The notes beneath the pieces are model-generated. The model ran no database searches and was not told the DNA's origin. It saw only the letters and a program-made list of their open reading frames with translations. Of a DNA stretch of 49,887 bases, positions 39,990-46,173 are shown piece by piece (position 1 is the first letter of the stretch; every line of letters begins with the position of its first letter). The stretch covers positions 1 through 49,887 of the forward strand of contig CAYUIK010000075.1 in assembly GCA_964444805.1 (NCBI GenBank). The letters are read 5' to 3'. Made by a program: the position numbers and the translations under genes. This DNA comes from RECG01 sp964444805 (GTDB lineage Bacteria > Bacillota_I > Bacilli_A > Acholeplasmatales > Acholeplasmataceae).

Positions 39990-40721
39990 ATGAAAAAGTG
40001 GAAACTGCTTAGTTTTAACGTACGCCTAGATCTTGAATCGGATGGCGAGAACCGATGGCTGAACCGAAAAGCGCGAGTCATTGATTTTTTAAACAAGCAG
40101 AAGTGTGAGATTATCGGCTTTCAGGAAGTCACACCAAAAATATATGAAGAGATCAAAGAAGGCCTGCCGGAATACGGACATGTCGGCACGTTCCGTTACT
40201 ATCTTGACGAGGCGACACCGATTTTCTATATGAAAAAACACGTGAATCTGATCGAATCGGATACGTTTTGGCTCAGTGATACGCCAAACGAGATCTCGAA
40301 GTATGAGAACAGTTTCTTCTACAGAATCGCAACCTACGCCGTCTTCGAAACGCAATCGGATCTGCTGATTTACGTCAATACCCATCTTGACTATCATTCC
40401 GATGATTTGTCCTTTAAACAGCTCAACGTCTTGTTGAAAAAGATTGAAGGCATTCGAAAAAGATATCATGATGCAAGAGTCGTCATCGGTGGTGATTTCA
40501 ACCAAGTTCCGGGGACACGCACGATCGATCTCGCAGGAACAAAGTATCGACCGACTTATGAACAAGAGGGTGCAACCTATCATGGGTTTGGATCGTGTCA
40601 ACCCGGATTGATGCTCGACTATTTTTTCATCATTGGGATTGAAAGACACAAATTCAGAATTATCGAAGAAAAACACTATCTTTCCGATCACCATCCGATC
40701 GAACTAACCATTAGAAAATGA
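39990..40721 (+). CDS. Endonuclease/exonuclease/phosphatase (EEP) family hydrolase
   Basis: This 243-aa metal-dependent phosphoesterase fold shows SFNVRLDLESDGENRW at the N terminus (Asn metal contact), IIGFQEV with the metal-binding Glu at about residue 43, VNTHLDYHS (about 132-140), the catalytic GGDFNQVPG (about 163-171) and the C-terminal LSDHHPIEL with the general-base His. All five EEP motifs are present, so it should be active. Substrates in the family range from DNA to phospholipids and sugar phosphates; the short length and lack of a signal peptide give no further clue. The ATG at 39990 is chosen over a GTG six codons earlier. Confidence 0.85.
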   Translation: MKKWKLLSFNVRLDLESDGENRWLNRKARVIDFLNKQKCEIIGFQEVTPKIYEEIKEGLPEYGHVGTFRYYLDEATPIFYMKKHVNLIESDTFWLSDTPNEISKYENSFFYRIATYAVFETQSDLLIYVNTHLDYHSDDLSFKQLNVLLKKIEGIRKRYHDARVVIGGDFNQVPGTRTIDLAGTKYRPTYEQEGATYHGFGSCQPGLMLDYFFIIGIERHKFRIIEEKHYLSDHHPIELTIRK

Positions 40722-40744
40722 AAACGGCCACTAAGAGTGGCCGT
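40716..40744 (-). terminator. Terminator of the tRNA-Lys gene
   Basis: ACGGCCACT and AGTGGCCGT form a 9-bp perfect stem with a 3-nt loop. On the minus strand it is followed by TTTTCATTTT, so it terminates the leftward tRNA. The plus strand lacks a T-run after the stem. Confidence 0.75.
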
Positions 40745-40773
40745 CATGGCATAAATGCCTCGATATAAAAAAA

Positions 40774-40849
40774 TGGTACCCCCTATCCGGATCGAACGGA
40801 TGACCCACTGATTAAGAGTCAGTTGCTCTGCCAGCTGAGCTAAGGGGGC
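40774..40849 (-). tRNA. tRNA-Lys (anticodon CTT)
   Basis: A 76-nt cloverleaf reads leftward. The acceptor stem is GCCCCCT/AGGGGGT. The D-arm contains AGCTCAGCTGGCAGAGC. The anticodon stem ACTGA/TCAGT encloses the loop CTCTTAA, giving anticodon CTT for AAG codons. The T-arm ATCCG-TTCGATC-CGGAT is canonical, and the 3' ACCA is encoded. A promoter (TTGCAA, 16 bp, TATAAT with an upstream TG) lies at plus 40869-40896 on the minus strand. Confidence 0.97.
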
Positions 40850-40868
40850 GTTTTGTTTCGCAATTTTT

Positions 40869-40896
40869 ATTATAGCACATCCAATCGATATTGCAA
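40869..40896 (-). promoter_or_regulatory. Promoter of tRNA-Lys
   Basis: On the minus strand, TTGCAA (plus 40891-40896) and TATAAT (plus 40869-40874) are separated by 16 bp, with an extended -10 TGC. Confidence 0.7.
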
Positions 40897-41082
40897 GGAC
40901 TATCAGCAAAAAAATGAAAAGTAAACCCGTTGTTCTACACATTTGACAACCAAGGACGCCTATTCCTGTGTTATAATGAATAGGAGTTTTCATGCCTAAG
41001 AAAGATACTAAGATCACTTTGGATTGACGTATGAACTCGTGTTTTTTCATTTCTTTAGCATCTTTTTTCGAAAGGATATCCT

Positions 41083-41541
41083 ATGATCATTGAATCGTTA
41101 TATTTTGCCGCATTGGCTGCAGTCCTTTTTTTCATCTATCTCAAAGTTTCGATTGCCAAGAGAAAAAAACAACTCGTTTTAGAGACCCTTGACGTGCTTT
41201 CTCATTACGGAAACGTTGAACGATCGGCTGAATCGATTCGTTTTACGACCAAACGAGCATGTTACGACGTGACCTTCTTTCATGTACCGCACGGTGCCGA
41301 ACTCACCGTCAACAGTAAAACCGTTTGGGAGATCGAGCAATACGGACGCTCGAAATTGATCAAACAAGACCTGACGGGAGAACAGAAACGCGTGATCATT
41401 CTTTATCCTGCCGACACCAGGCCCAAGCGCTATATCAATGAAAACGAGATGGTCTTCGTCCGATCCGACGAACCGTTCTACAACACGTATTTGGTCAATC
41501 GAAACGAACTGGAAACCGTGCTGAAGAAAGACATCTTTTAG
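41083..41541 (+). CDS. Small membrane-anchored protein of unknown function
   Basis: I do not recognise this 152-aa protein. One N-terminal membrane segment (about 4-22, ESLYFAALAAVLFFIYLKV) is followed by a basic stop-transfer stretch (AKRKKQ) and a soluble, probably cytoplasmic domain of mixed alpha/beta character (YDVTFFHVPHGAELTVNSKT, then RVIILYPADTRPKRYINE). AAAGGA lies upstream of the ATG. An extended -10 (TGTTATAAT, ending 40977) about 100 bp upstream is the likely promoter. It precedes the ABC-F gene on the same strand with a 36-bp gap before the leader ORF. Confidence 0.6.
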   Translation: MIIESLYFAALAAVLFFIYLKVSIAKRKKQLVLETLDVLSHYGNVERSAESIRFTTKRACYDVTFFHVPHGAELTVNSKTVWEIEQYGRSKLIKQDLTGEQKRVIILYPADTRPKRYINENEMVFVRSDEPFYNTYLVNRNELETVLKKDIF

Positions 41542-41577
41542 TGATCGCTCTTACGCATCGAAAGGAATGATTTTTAC

Positions 41578-41661
41578 ATGACGAAAAGGAATACCACGCT
41601 CCGACTGGTCGGACGCGATACCGGCATATGTCCGATGATGATCGGCGGTATAATGAAATGA
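41578..41661 (+). CDS. 27-aa leader ORF translationally coupled to the ABC-F gene
   Basis: An ATG at 41578 with AAAGGA 11 bases upstream opens a 27-codon frame (MTKRNTTLRLVGR... ending GGIMK). Its TGA (41659-41661) overlaps the ATG (41658) of the ABC-F gene as ATGA. The ABC-F gene has no ribosome site of its own, so the leader probably delivers ribosomes to it. Leader ORFs upstream of ABC-F genes are a known way of sensing ribosome-stalling drugs; that function here is inference. TCCGACTGGTCGGA (41599-41612) inside the leader is self-complementary and could form an alternative hairpin. Confidence 0.5.
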   Translation: MTKRNTTLRLVGRDTGICPMMIGGIMK

Positions 41662-43202
41662 GCGTACTCGATGTTGCGGACATCACGTTCAACTATGGTG
41701 ATGAGGAACTTTACAACAGGGCATCCATGCGACTCTTCGAAGGCGAACATGCCGTTTTAGTCGGCGCGAACGGCACAGGCAAAACGACGCTTCTAAAATT
41801 GCTCGAACAATCGATCAAACCGGATACGGGAACGATCAAGTGGCACCCGCACAAGCAGATCGGTTATCTGGATCAGTACGCCTCGATCGACGAAAAACGA
41901 CGTGTCAAGGAATACCTTTATACTGTTTTTTTACCGTTATTCGAGAAAGAAGAGAACATGATTTCACTCTACGAACAGGCCGCGCATCTCGAAGTGAAAG
42001 AACAGGAAAAAGTGCTTATGCGAGCGGCAGCGCTCAGCGAAGAACTGCTCGAATCGGATTTTTACGGTCTCAAGTCGAAAATCGGGAACATCATTCACGG
42101 ACTTGGGCTTGATATGTCTCATCTCGAACTACCGATCGGCAAGCTTTCCGGTGGCATGCGCGCGAAGATCATACTCGGAAAGCTCCTTTTAGAGGAAGCT
42201 GATGTTTTGCTATTGGACGAACCGACGAACTTTCTTGATATCAAGCACATCGACTGGCTGACCAAGTTTTTGAACAGCTACAAGAAAGCCTTTATCGTCG
42301 TTTCCCACCACGAAACGTTCATTCGCGCGATTGCGAGAACCGTGTTCGCGCTCGAACACGGCAAGATCGTTCGCTATAAGGGTGACTACGATTTCTATCT
42401 TCAAGAACGTGAGCTTCGCTATGAACAACACGAAAAAGCCTATTTGTCCCAAAAGAAAATGATCGATGAAACGACGGATTTCATCAAGAAAAATCTTGTA
42501 CGGGCTTCGACGACGAAACGGGCGAAAAGTCGGCGAAAAATGCTCGAAAAGATCGTCCGACTCGTACCACCCCAAAAAGATCGGACCTATCGGTTTTTCT
42601 TTCCGATGGGTCATTCGACCGGTCGTGACGTCTTTTTGGCCAATGCTTTGGAAATCGGGTATGAGGAGCCACTCGTTGACCCCTTGGATATCGTCATCCG
42701 AAAAGAAGAAAAAGTGGTGATCACCGGGAAAAATGGGATCGGGAAATCGACGTTCATCAAAACCATCATGGGTATAACCGAAGCGCTCGCGGGTACGTAT
42801 CAGTGGATCGATACGGCCGAAATCGCCTATTTCGAACAGGAGTCGCACTTACCGGACGAACGAACGCCGTTCGAAGTCGTACACTATGCCTATCCACATT
42901 TCACGAAAAGGGAAGTCATGTCACTTCTCGGCAATCACGGGATCGATTATGATATGGCGACACGAGCGATCCGGACGCTTTCCGGTGGTGAGAAGACGAA
43001 GATCCGGTTGGCGTTGTTGCGTCATCAGAAGGGCAATGTCCTGATTCTTGATGAGCCGACCAATCACTTAGATGTCGAAGCGAGAGAAGCGCTTAAGCGC
43101 GCGCTCATCGATTATTCCGGAACCCTTTTGCTCGTGTCACACGACGAGGAGTTCTATCGTTCGATCTGCGACTACGCGATCAGTTTCGAGGAGGTATCCT
43201 GA
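41658..43202 (+). CDS. ABC-F family ATPase (ribosome-associated type)
   Basis: This soluble tandem ATPase of 514 aa has no membrane domain. The first cassette has Walker A GANGTGKTT (about 36-44), signature LSGGM (about 162) and Walker B LLLDEPTNFLD (about 184). The linker (about 245-320) contains a basic helix pair (TTKRAKSRRKMLEKIVRL). The second cassette has NGIGKSTF (about 358), LSGGEKTKIRLALL (about 440) and LILDEPTNHLD (about 461). DEPTNHLD and the linker place it among ABC-F proteins, which act on the ribosome E site in translation or drug resistance. It is not the missing ATPase of the sugar importers. Its stop overlaps the M20 gene start by one base. Confidence 0.9.
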   Translation: MSVLDVADITFNYGDEELYNRASMRLFEGEHAVLVGANGTGKTTLLKLLEQSIKPDTGTIKWHPHKQIGYLDQYASIDEKRRVKEYLYTVFLPLFEKEENMISLYEQAAHLEVKEQEKVLMRAAALSEELLESDFYGLKSKIGNIIHGLGLDMSHLELPIGKLSGGMRAKIILGKLLLEEADVLLLDEPTNFLDIKHIDWLTKFLNSYKKAFIVVSHHETFIRAIARTVFALEHGKIVRYKGDYDFYLQERELRYEQHEKAYLSQKKMIDETTDFIKKNLVRASTTKRAKSRRKMLEKIVRLVPPQKDRTYRFFFPMGHSTGRDVFLANALEIGYEEPLVDPLDIVIRKEEKVVITGKNGIGKSTFIKTIMGITEALAGTYQWIDTAEIAYFEQESHLPDERTPFEVVHYAYPHFTKREVMSLLGNHGIDYDMATRAIRTLSGGEKTKIRLALLRHQKGNVLILDEPTNHLDVEAREALKRALIDYSGTLLLVSHDEEFYRSICDYAISFEEVS

Positions 43203-44347
43203 TGGACTTCAAAAACTATGAAAAACGTCTAACGGACATACGACGGGATTTGCATCGAATACCGGAGATCGGATTCGATCTTTTTAAGACGCACGCCTAT
43301 GTCAAGCTTGCCTTAGAAAGCATGGGTTATGCAACGCGCGTGACCGCCCGGACCGGTTTGATCGCCAAAAAAGAAGGGAAGACCACAGAAGCGATCGCCT
43401 TTCGCTCGGATATGGACGCCTTGAGCGTTACAGAAAGGACAGGGGCCTCGTTCGCATCCGAACACGAAGGGAAGATGCATGCCTGCGGTCATGATGGACA
43501 TATGGCGATTCTTTTGAACTTCGCGCATTACGTTTCGACCAAAAAGAACTTGGAAAAAACGATCGTATTCATCTTTCAACCGGCAGAAGAAGGTCCGGGA
43601 GGTGCGAAGGTCATCATCGAAGAAGGCATGCTTGAAACCTATCACGTCCAAAAAATCGTTGGATTCCACGTCAATCCTGCACTACCGGAAGGTGTCATCG
43701 GCATTAAGGACGGCCCGATGATGGCCAGAAACGGCGAGTTCACGATCACCATTCAAGGCAAAAGCGCGCATGCCGCGAAACCTCATGAAGGAAAGGACGC
43801 GATTCTCGTCGCATCGAGTCTTGTTTCGGCCTATCAATCCATTGTCAGCCGAACGGTCGACCCGCTTTCCACGGCGGTTCTGACTGTAGGGACCGTTCAC
43901 GGGGGCGAAGCCCGCAACATCATCGCGCAAACAGTCGTCATGACGGGGACGATCCGGGCCTTCGACGACGGACTCTATCATGAGATCAAGGAAAGAATCA
44001 AGGGGATCAATCGTGCCCATGAAATCGCTTATGATGTCGATATAACAACGGAAATACTCGATTATTATCCGCCCGTCATCAATGATAAAGAACTCTATGA
44101 AACCGTATCAGACCTTCTTTCCGATGCGGAGCGCCATATCCTGGAACCGATGATGTACGCTGAGGATTTCGCTTTCTATCAGCGTAAGATCCCGGGACTT
44201 TTCATGATGATCGGAACACGTAACGAAAAACTCGGATTCGTTCATCCGCTTCACAGCTGTTACTTCAATTTCAGAGCCTCGGTACTGACAAAAGCCCTGT
44301 CGGTCTATGATCGGATCTGTCTGGCTGAAGGCGTCTATTGTTCTTGA
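43202..44347 (+). CDS. M20-family amidohydrolase (N-acyl amino acid/hippurate hydrolase-like)
   Basis: This 381-aa zinc-dependent amidohydrolase has metal motif MHACGHDGH (His93, His97-Asp98, His100), FRSDMDAL upstream, and QPAEEGPGGA (about 131-140) with the catalytic glutamate pair. A lid domain of about 115 residues (about 180-295) separates the two halves of the catalytic domain, as in IAA-amino-acid and N-acetyl-diaminopimelate hydrolases. The final metal histidine is in FVHPLHSCYFNF (about 346-357). TGATG overlap with the ABC-F gene implies one transcript; the biological link is unclear. The natural N-acyl substrate is unknown. Confidence 0.9.
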   Translation: MDFKNYEKRLTDIRRDLHRIPEIGFDLFKTHAYVKLALESMGYATRVTARTGLIAKKEGKTTEAIAFRSDMDALSVTERTGASFASEHEGKMHACGHDGHMAILLNFAHYVSTKKNLEKTIVFIFQPAEEGPGGAKVIIEEGMLETYHVQKIVGFHVNPALPEGVIGIKDGPMMARNGEFTITIQGKSAHAAKPHEGKDAILVASSLVSAYQSIVSRTVDPLSTAVLTVGTVHGGEARNIIAQTVVMTGTIRAFDDGLYHEIKERIKGINRAHEIAYDVDITTEILDYYPPVINDKELYETVSDLLSDAERHILEPMMYAEDFAFYQRKIPGLFMMIGTRNEKLGFVHPLHSCYFNFRASVLTKALSVYDRICLAEGVYCS

Positions 44348-44420
44348 CAAAAAAACGTTTGTGATAACATTGATAAGAAGCAAAGACGACGAAACGAAAA
44401 AAGACTTTGTTTTAAAGGAT

Positions 44421-44450
44421 GTTCGGGTCTCGCACCGGGCGAGAACGGAC
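44421..44450 (+). other. Two-tier stem-loop in the leader of the small lipoprotein gene
   Basis: TCTCGC (44428-44433) pairs with GCGAGA (44439-44444) around ACCGG, inside a second stem GTTCG/CGGAC (44421-44425 with 44446-44450, one wobble). It lies 29 bp upstream of the ATG. It is a candidate RNA control or stability element; no known riboswitch is recognised. Confidence 0.4.
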
Positions 44451-44479
44451 TTGAGGTAACTCGAATAGGAGTTGGTCGT

Positions 44480-44953
44480 ATGAAAAAAATCACGTTTTTG
44501 TCTATCTTGGTTCTGCTGATTCTCTTCACCGGGTGCGGTCGCGACGTATCAGAGGAGGATTTTTTCAAGGATGCGACATTCGACACCAAACTGATCGATG
44601 TCGAGTTCAGGGACAGTGAAAGTCATGAAGCGTTCGTATCGACCTATGATGATTCGGATTTCGATGTCGTCTCATTCTCGGCGTTGGAAGGTGCGATCAA
44701 CAATCATGAGCATTACCGACCTTCAGAAGAGTTGGATCTGCCGTTCGATCAAAAGAACGGAACATACGTCTTGATACCGATCTACCACAACTGGCTCATC
44801 GACGATGTGAATGTGGAATACGGATATGAATCGGGTCGGCTGATCATCCGGGTGTCTGAGGACATATCGAACTTCCCCATGAGTTCGATCAATTTATTCG
44901 TAGTCTCGATCGAATCGTCCTATGCTTTCGAGGTGGATGTCCAAAGGTCGTAA
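44480..44953 (+). CDS. Small lipoprotein of unknown function
   Basis: This 157-aa lipoprotein (lipobox FTGC, Cys19) has no family that I recognise. The mature domain is acidic and probably a compact beta-rich fold (FDTKLIDVEFRDSESHEAF, then GTYVLIPIYHNWLIDDVNVEY). TAGGAG precedes its ATG. It has its own leader of at least 130 nt with a structured stem-loop and is followed by a strong terminator, so it may be monocistronic. Nothing ties it to carbohydrates except its location next to the LacI gene. Confidence 0.6.
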   Translation: MKKITFLSILVLLILFTGCGRDVSEEDFFKDATFDTKLIDVEFRDSESHEAFVSTYDDSDFDVVSFSALEGAINNHEHYRPSEELDLPFDQKNGTYVLIPIYHNWLIDDVNVEYGYESGRLIIRVSEDISNFPMSSINLFVVSIESSYAFEVDVQRS

Positions 44954-44996
44954 GTTCACGCATGCAAACTTGAATACTGCGAGCCAACAAAAAAAC

Positions 44997-45026
44997 GTGC
45001 GTCCCCTTGACAGGGCGCACCTTTTT
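44997..45026 (+). terminator. Terminator whose loop carries the next promoter's -35 box
   Basis: GTGCG (44997-45001) pairs with CGCAC (45016-45020), and CCC pairs with GGG inside. The loop contains TTGACA (45007-45012) and CTTTTT follows. The same TTGACA is the -35 hexamer for the downstream regulator. Confidence 0.8.
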
Positions 45027-45035
45027 ATGTATAAT
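45007..45035 (+). promoter_or_regulatory. Consensus promoter of the third-locus LacI gene
   Basis: Perfect TTGACA (45007-45012), 17 bp, perfect TATAAT (45030-45035). The operator ATTAACGTTAAT begins four bases after the -10. Confidence 0.88.
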
Positions 45036-45038
45036 GAT

Positions 45039-45050
45039 ATTAACGTTAAT
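45039..45050 (+). promoter_or_regulatory. LacI-type operator, perfect palindrome
   Basis: ATTAACGTTAAT is a perfect 12-bp palindrome over the transcription start. A related palindrome, CATTAACGATAATG, precedes the CBM lipoprotein gene (46113-46126), so the regulator between them probably binds both. A second weaker element, GTAAAACGCTTTCAC (45051-45064), adjoins it. Confidence 0.7.
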
Positions 45051-45075
45051 GTAAAACGCTTTCACGAGGTGCAAT

Positions 45076-46071
45076 GTGACAAAAAAGAGAGTTTTGCTCA
45101 AAGATATCGCCGAGCGTTCCGGTCTAACGATCAACACGGTTTCTAGAGCTCTCAAAGACAAAAACGACATCTCCGTGACCACGCGCAAGGAGATACAGAG
45201 ACTCGCCGTTGAGATGGGATACGTACCGGATTCGATCGCGAGCAGTTTGCGGAGCGGCTACACCAAGACGATCGGAATCGTGTTCGACAACATCGCGAAC
45301 CCCTATTTCACGATCATGACCGAACTGATCTATGAAGAGCTGATTCGTGATGGCTATGACATGATGATTTTCACTTCTTCCGGCGAAAGAGCTCAATTCG
45401 ATACGATGAGTTTCAACAAGATGGTGTCAAGGCGTATCGACGGGATCATCACGTTTTTAAAACCGACGACGGACGTCGTCGAACTGGCCAGACAAAATCG
45501 CATACCGCTCGTTATTCTCGGTCGAGAGGGCGACGACATCGGTGTCGACTCCGTATACACCGATGATTATCTCGGTGGCTATCGAATCGGTGAACATCTT
45601 TCTCAACAAGGCCATAAAAAGATCGGTTACATCGGTGCGCCAAGAGACATCCTTTGTTCGCTTAAACGACACGAAGGGATGAGCGATTACCTGCGAAAAA
45701 ACGCCGACGATAAAACGATGGTCGAAGCGATCTATCTCGAACACGGAAACCTCGCACTTGAAGAACCGATCGAGCGACTGTTAACGCAAGGCGTTACGGC
45801 AATCTTCTGTTTTAACGACACCATGGCTTATGAGGCGATCAGCATCCTCAACCGGTCGGGCTACGATGTCCCAAGGGATATCGCCATCGTCGGTTATGAC
45901 AATATCGAAGGACGTTTGCACATACCGGTTCATCTTACAACGATCGATACCAATAAGAAGGAACTGACTAGACGTGCCATTCACATGCTCATGCGTCGTA
46001 TCGATGATTTCGACGCACCCATGATGAAGCGCGTCAACGAAGCGAAGCTGATTGTCCGAAAAACCGGCTAA
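45076..46071 (+). CDS. LacI-family regulator of the CBM/GH43 locus
   Basis: This 331-aa repressor has its helix-turn-helix at about residues 6-28 (LKDIAERSGLTINTVSRALK) and a sugar-binding core at about 62-320 with the family signature IAIVGYDNIEGR near 275. The GTG start is chosen because an overlapping ATG two bases earlier hits a stop at once, and ACGAGGTG lies just upstream. IN-TVSRAL recognition helices occur in regulators of this family that bind TAACG-centred operators, matching the palindrome over its own promoter and that at 46113. It should sense the sugar handled by the downstream GH43 and binding protein, possibly an arabino-oligosaccharide (inference). Confidence 0.93.
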   Translation: MTKKRVLLKDIAERSGLTINTVSRALKDKNDISVTTRKEIQRLAVEMGYVPDSIASSLRSGYTKTIGIVFDNIANPYFTIMTELIYEELIRDGYDMMIFTSSGERAQFDTMSFNKMVSRRIDGIITFLKPTTDVVELARQNRIPLVILGREGDDIGVDSVYTDDYLGGYRIGEHLSQQGHKKIGYIGAPRDILCSLKRHEGMSDYLRKNADDKTMVEAIYLEHGNLALEEPIERLLTQGVTAIFCFNDTMAYEAISILNRSGYDVPRDIAIVGYDNIEGRLHIPVHLTTIDTNKKELTRRAIHMLMRRIDDFDAPMMKRVNEAKLIVRKTG

Positions 46072-46075
46072 AAAC

Positions 46076-46100
46076 AGGTAAAGAAAAGCATTCTTTACCT
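46076..46100 (+). other. 10-bp perfect stem-loop after the LacI gene
   Basis: AGGTAAAGAA (46076-46085) and TTCTTTACCT (46091-46100) pair perfectly around a 5-nt loop, with no T-run after the stem. It may be a weak terminator or a processing element between the regulator and the next transcription unit. Confidence 0.55.
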
Positions 46101-46127
46101 TGAATCACCTAACATTAACGATAATGT
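46100..46127 (+). promoter_or_regulatory. Promoter with overlapping operator for the CBM/GH43 operon
   Basis: TTGAAT (46100-46105), 16 bp, TAATGT (46122-46127) is the best promoter pair. The palindrome CATTAACGATAATG (46113-46126) covers its -10 region, so bound repressor would block polymerase. Confidence 0.55.
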
Positions 46128-46173
46128 ATTGCCATGGATCAATCCATGAAAAAATAAGAAGGAGAAAAATATC

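Noticed and set aside
40943..40977. TTGACA with TATAAT upstream of 41083 as a standard promoter
   Set aside because: The spacing is 23 bp, too long for both hexamers to be used together. The -10 alone has an extended TG motif and is kept as the likely element.
40992..41027. 11-codon ORF (MPKKDTKITLD) before the small membrane protein gene
   Set aside because: Its ribosome site would lie at the very 5' end of the predicted transcript and it does not overlap the next gene. Support is too thin to call it a leader peptide.
41649..41654. TATAAT immediately before the ABC-F start, suggesting a leaderless transcript
   Set aside because: There is no acceptable -35 box, and the transcription start would fall after the start codon. 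Coupling to the leader ORF explains the missing ribosome site better.
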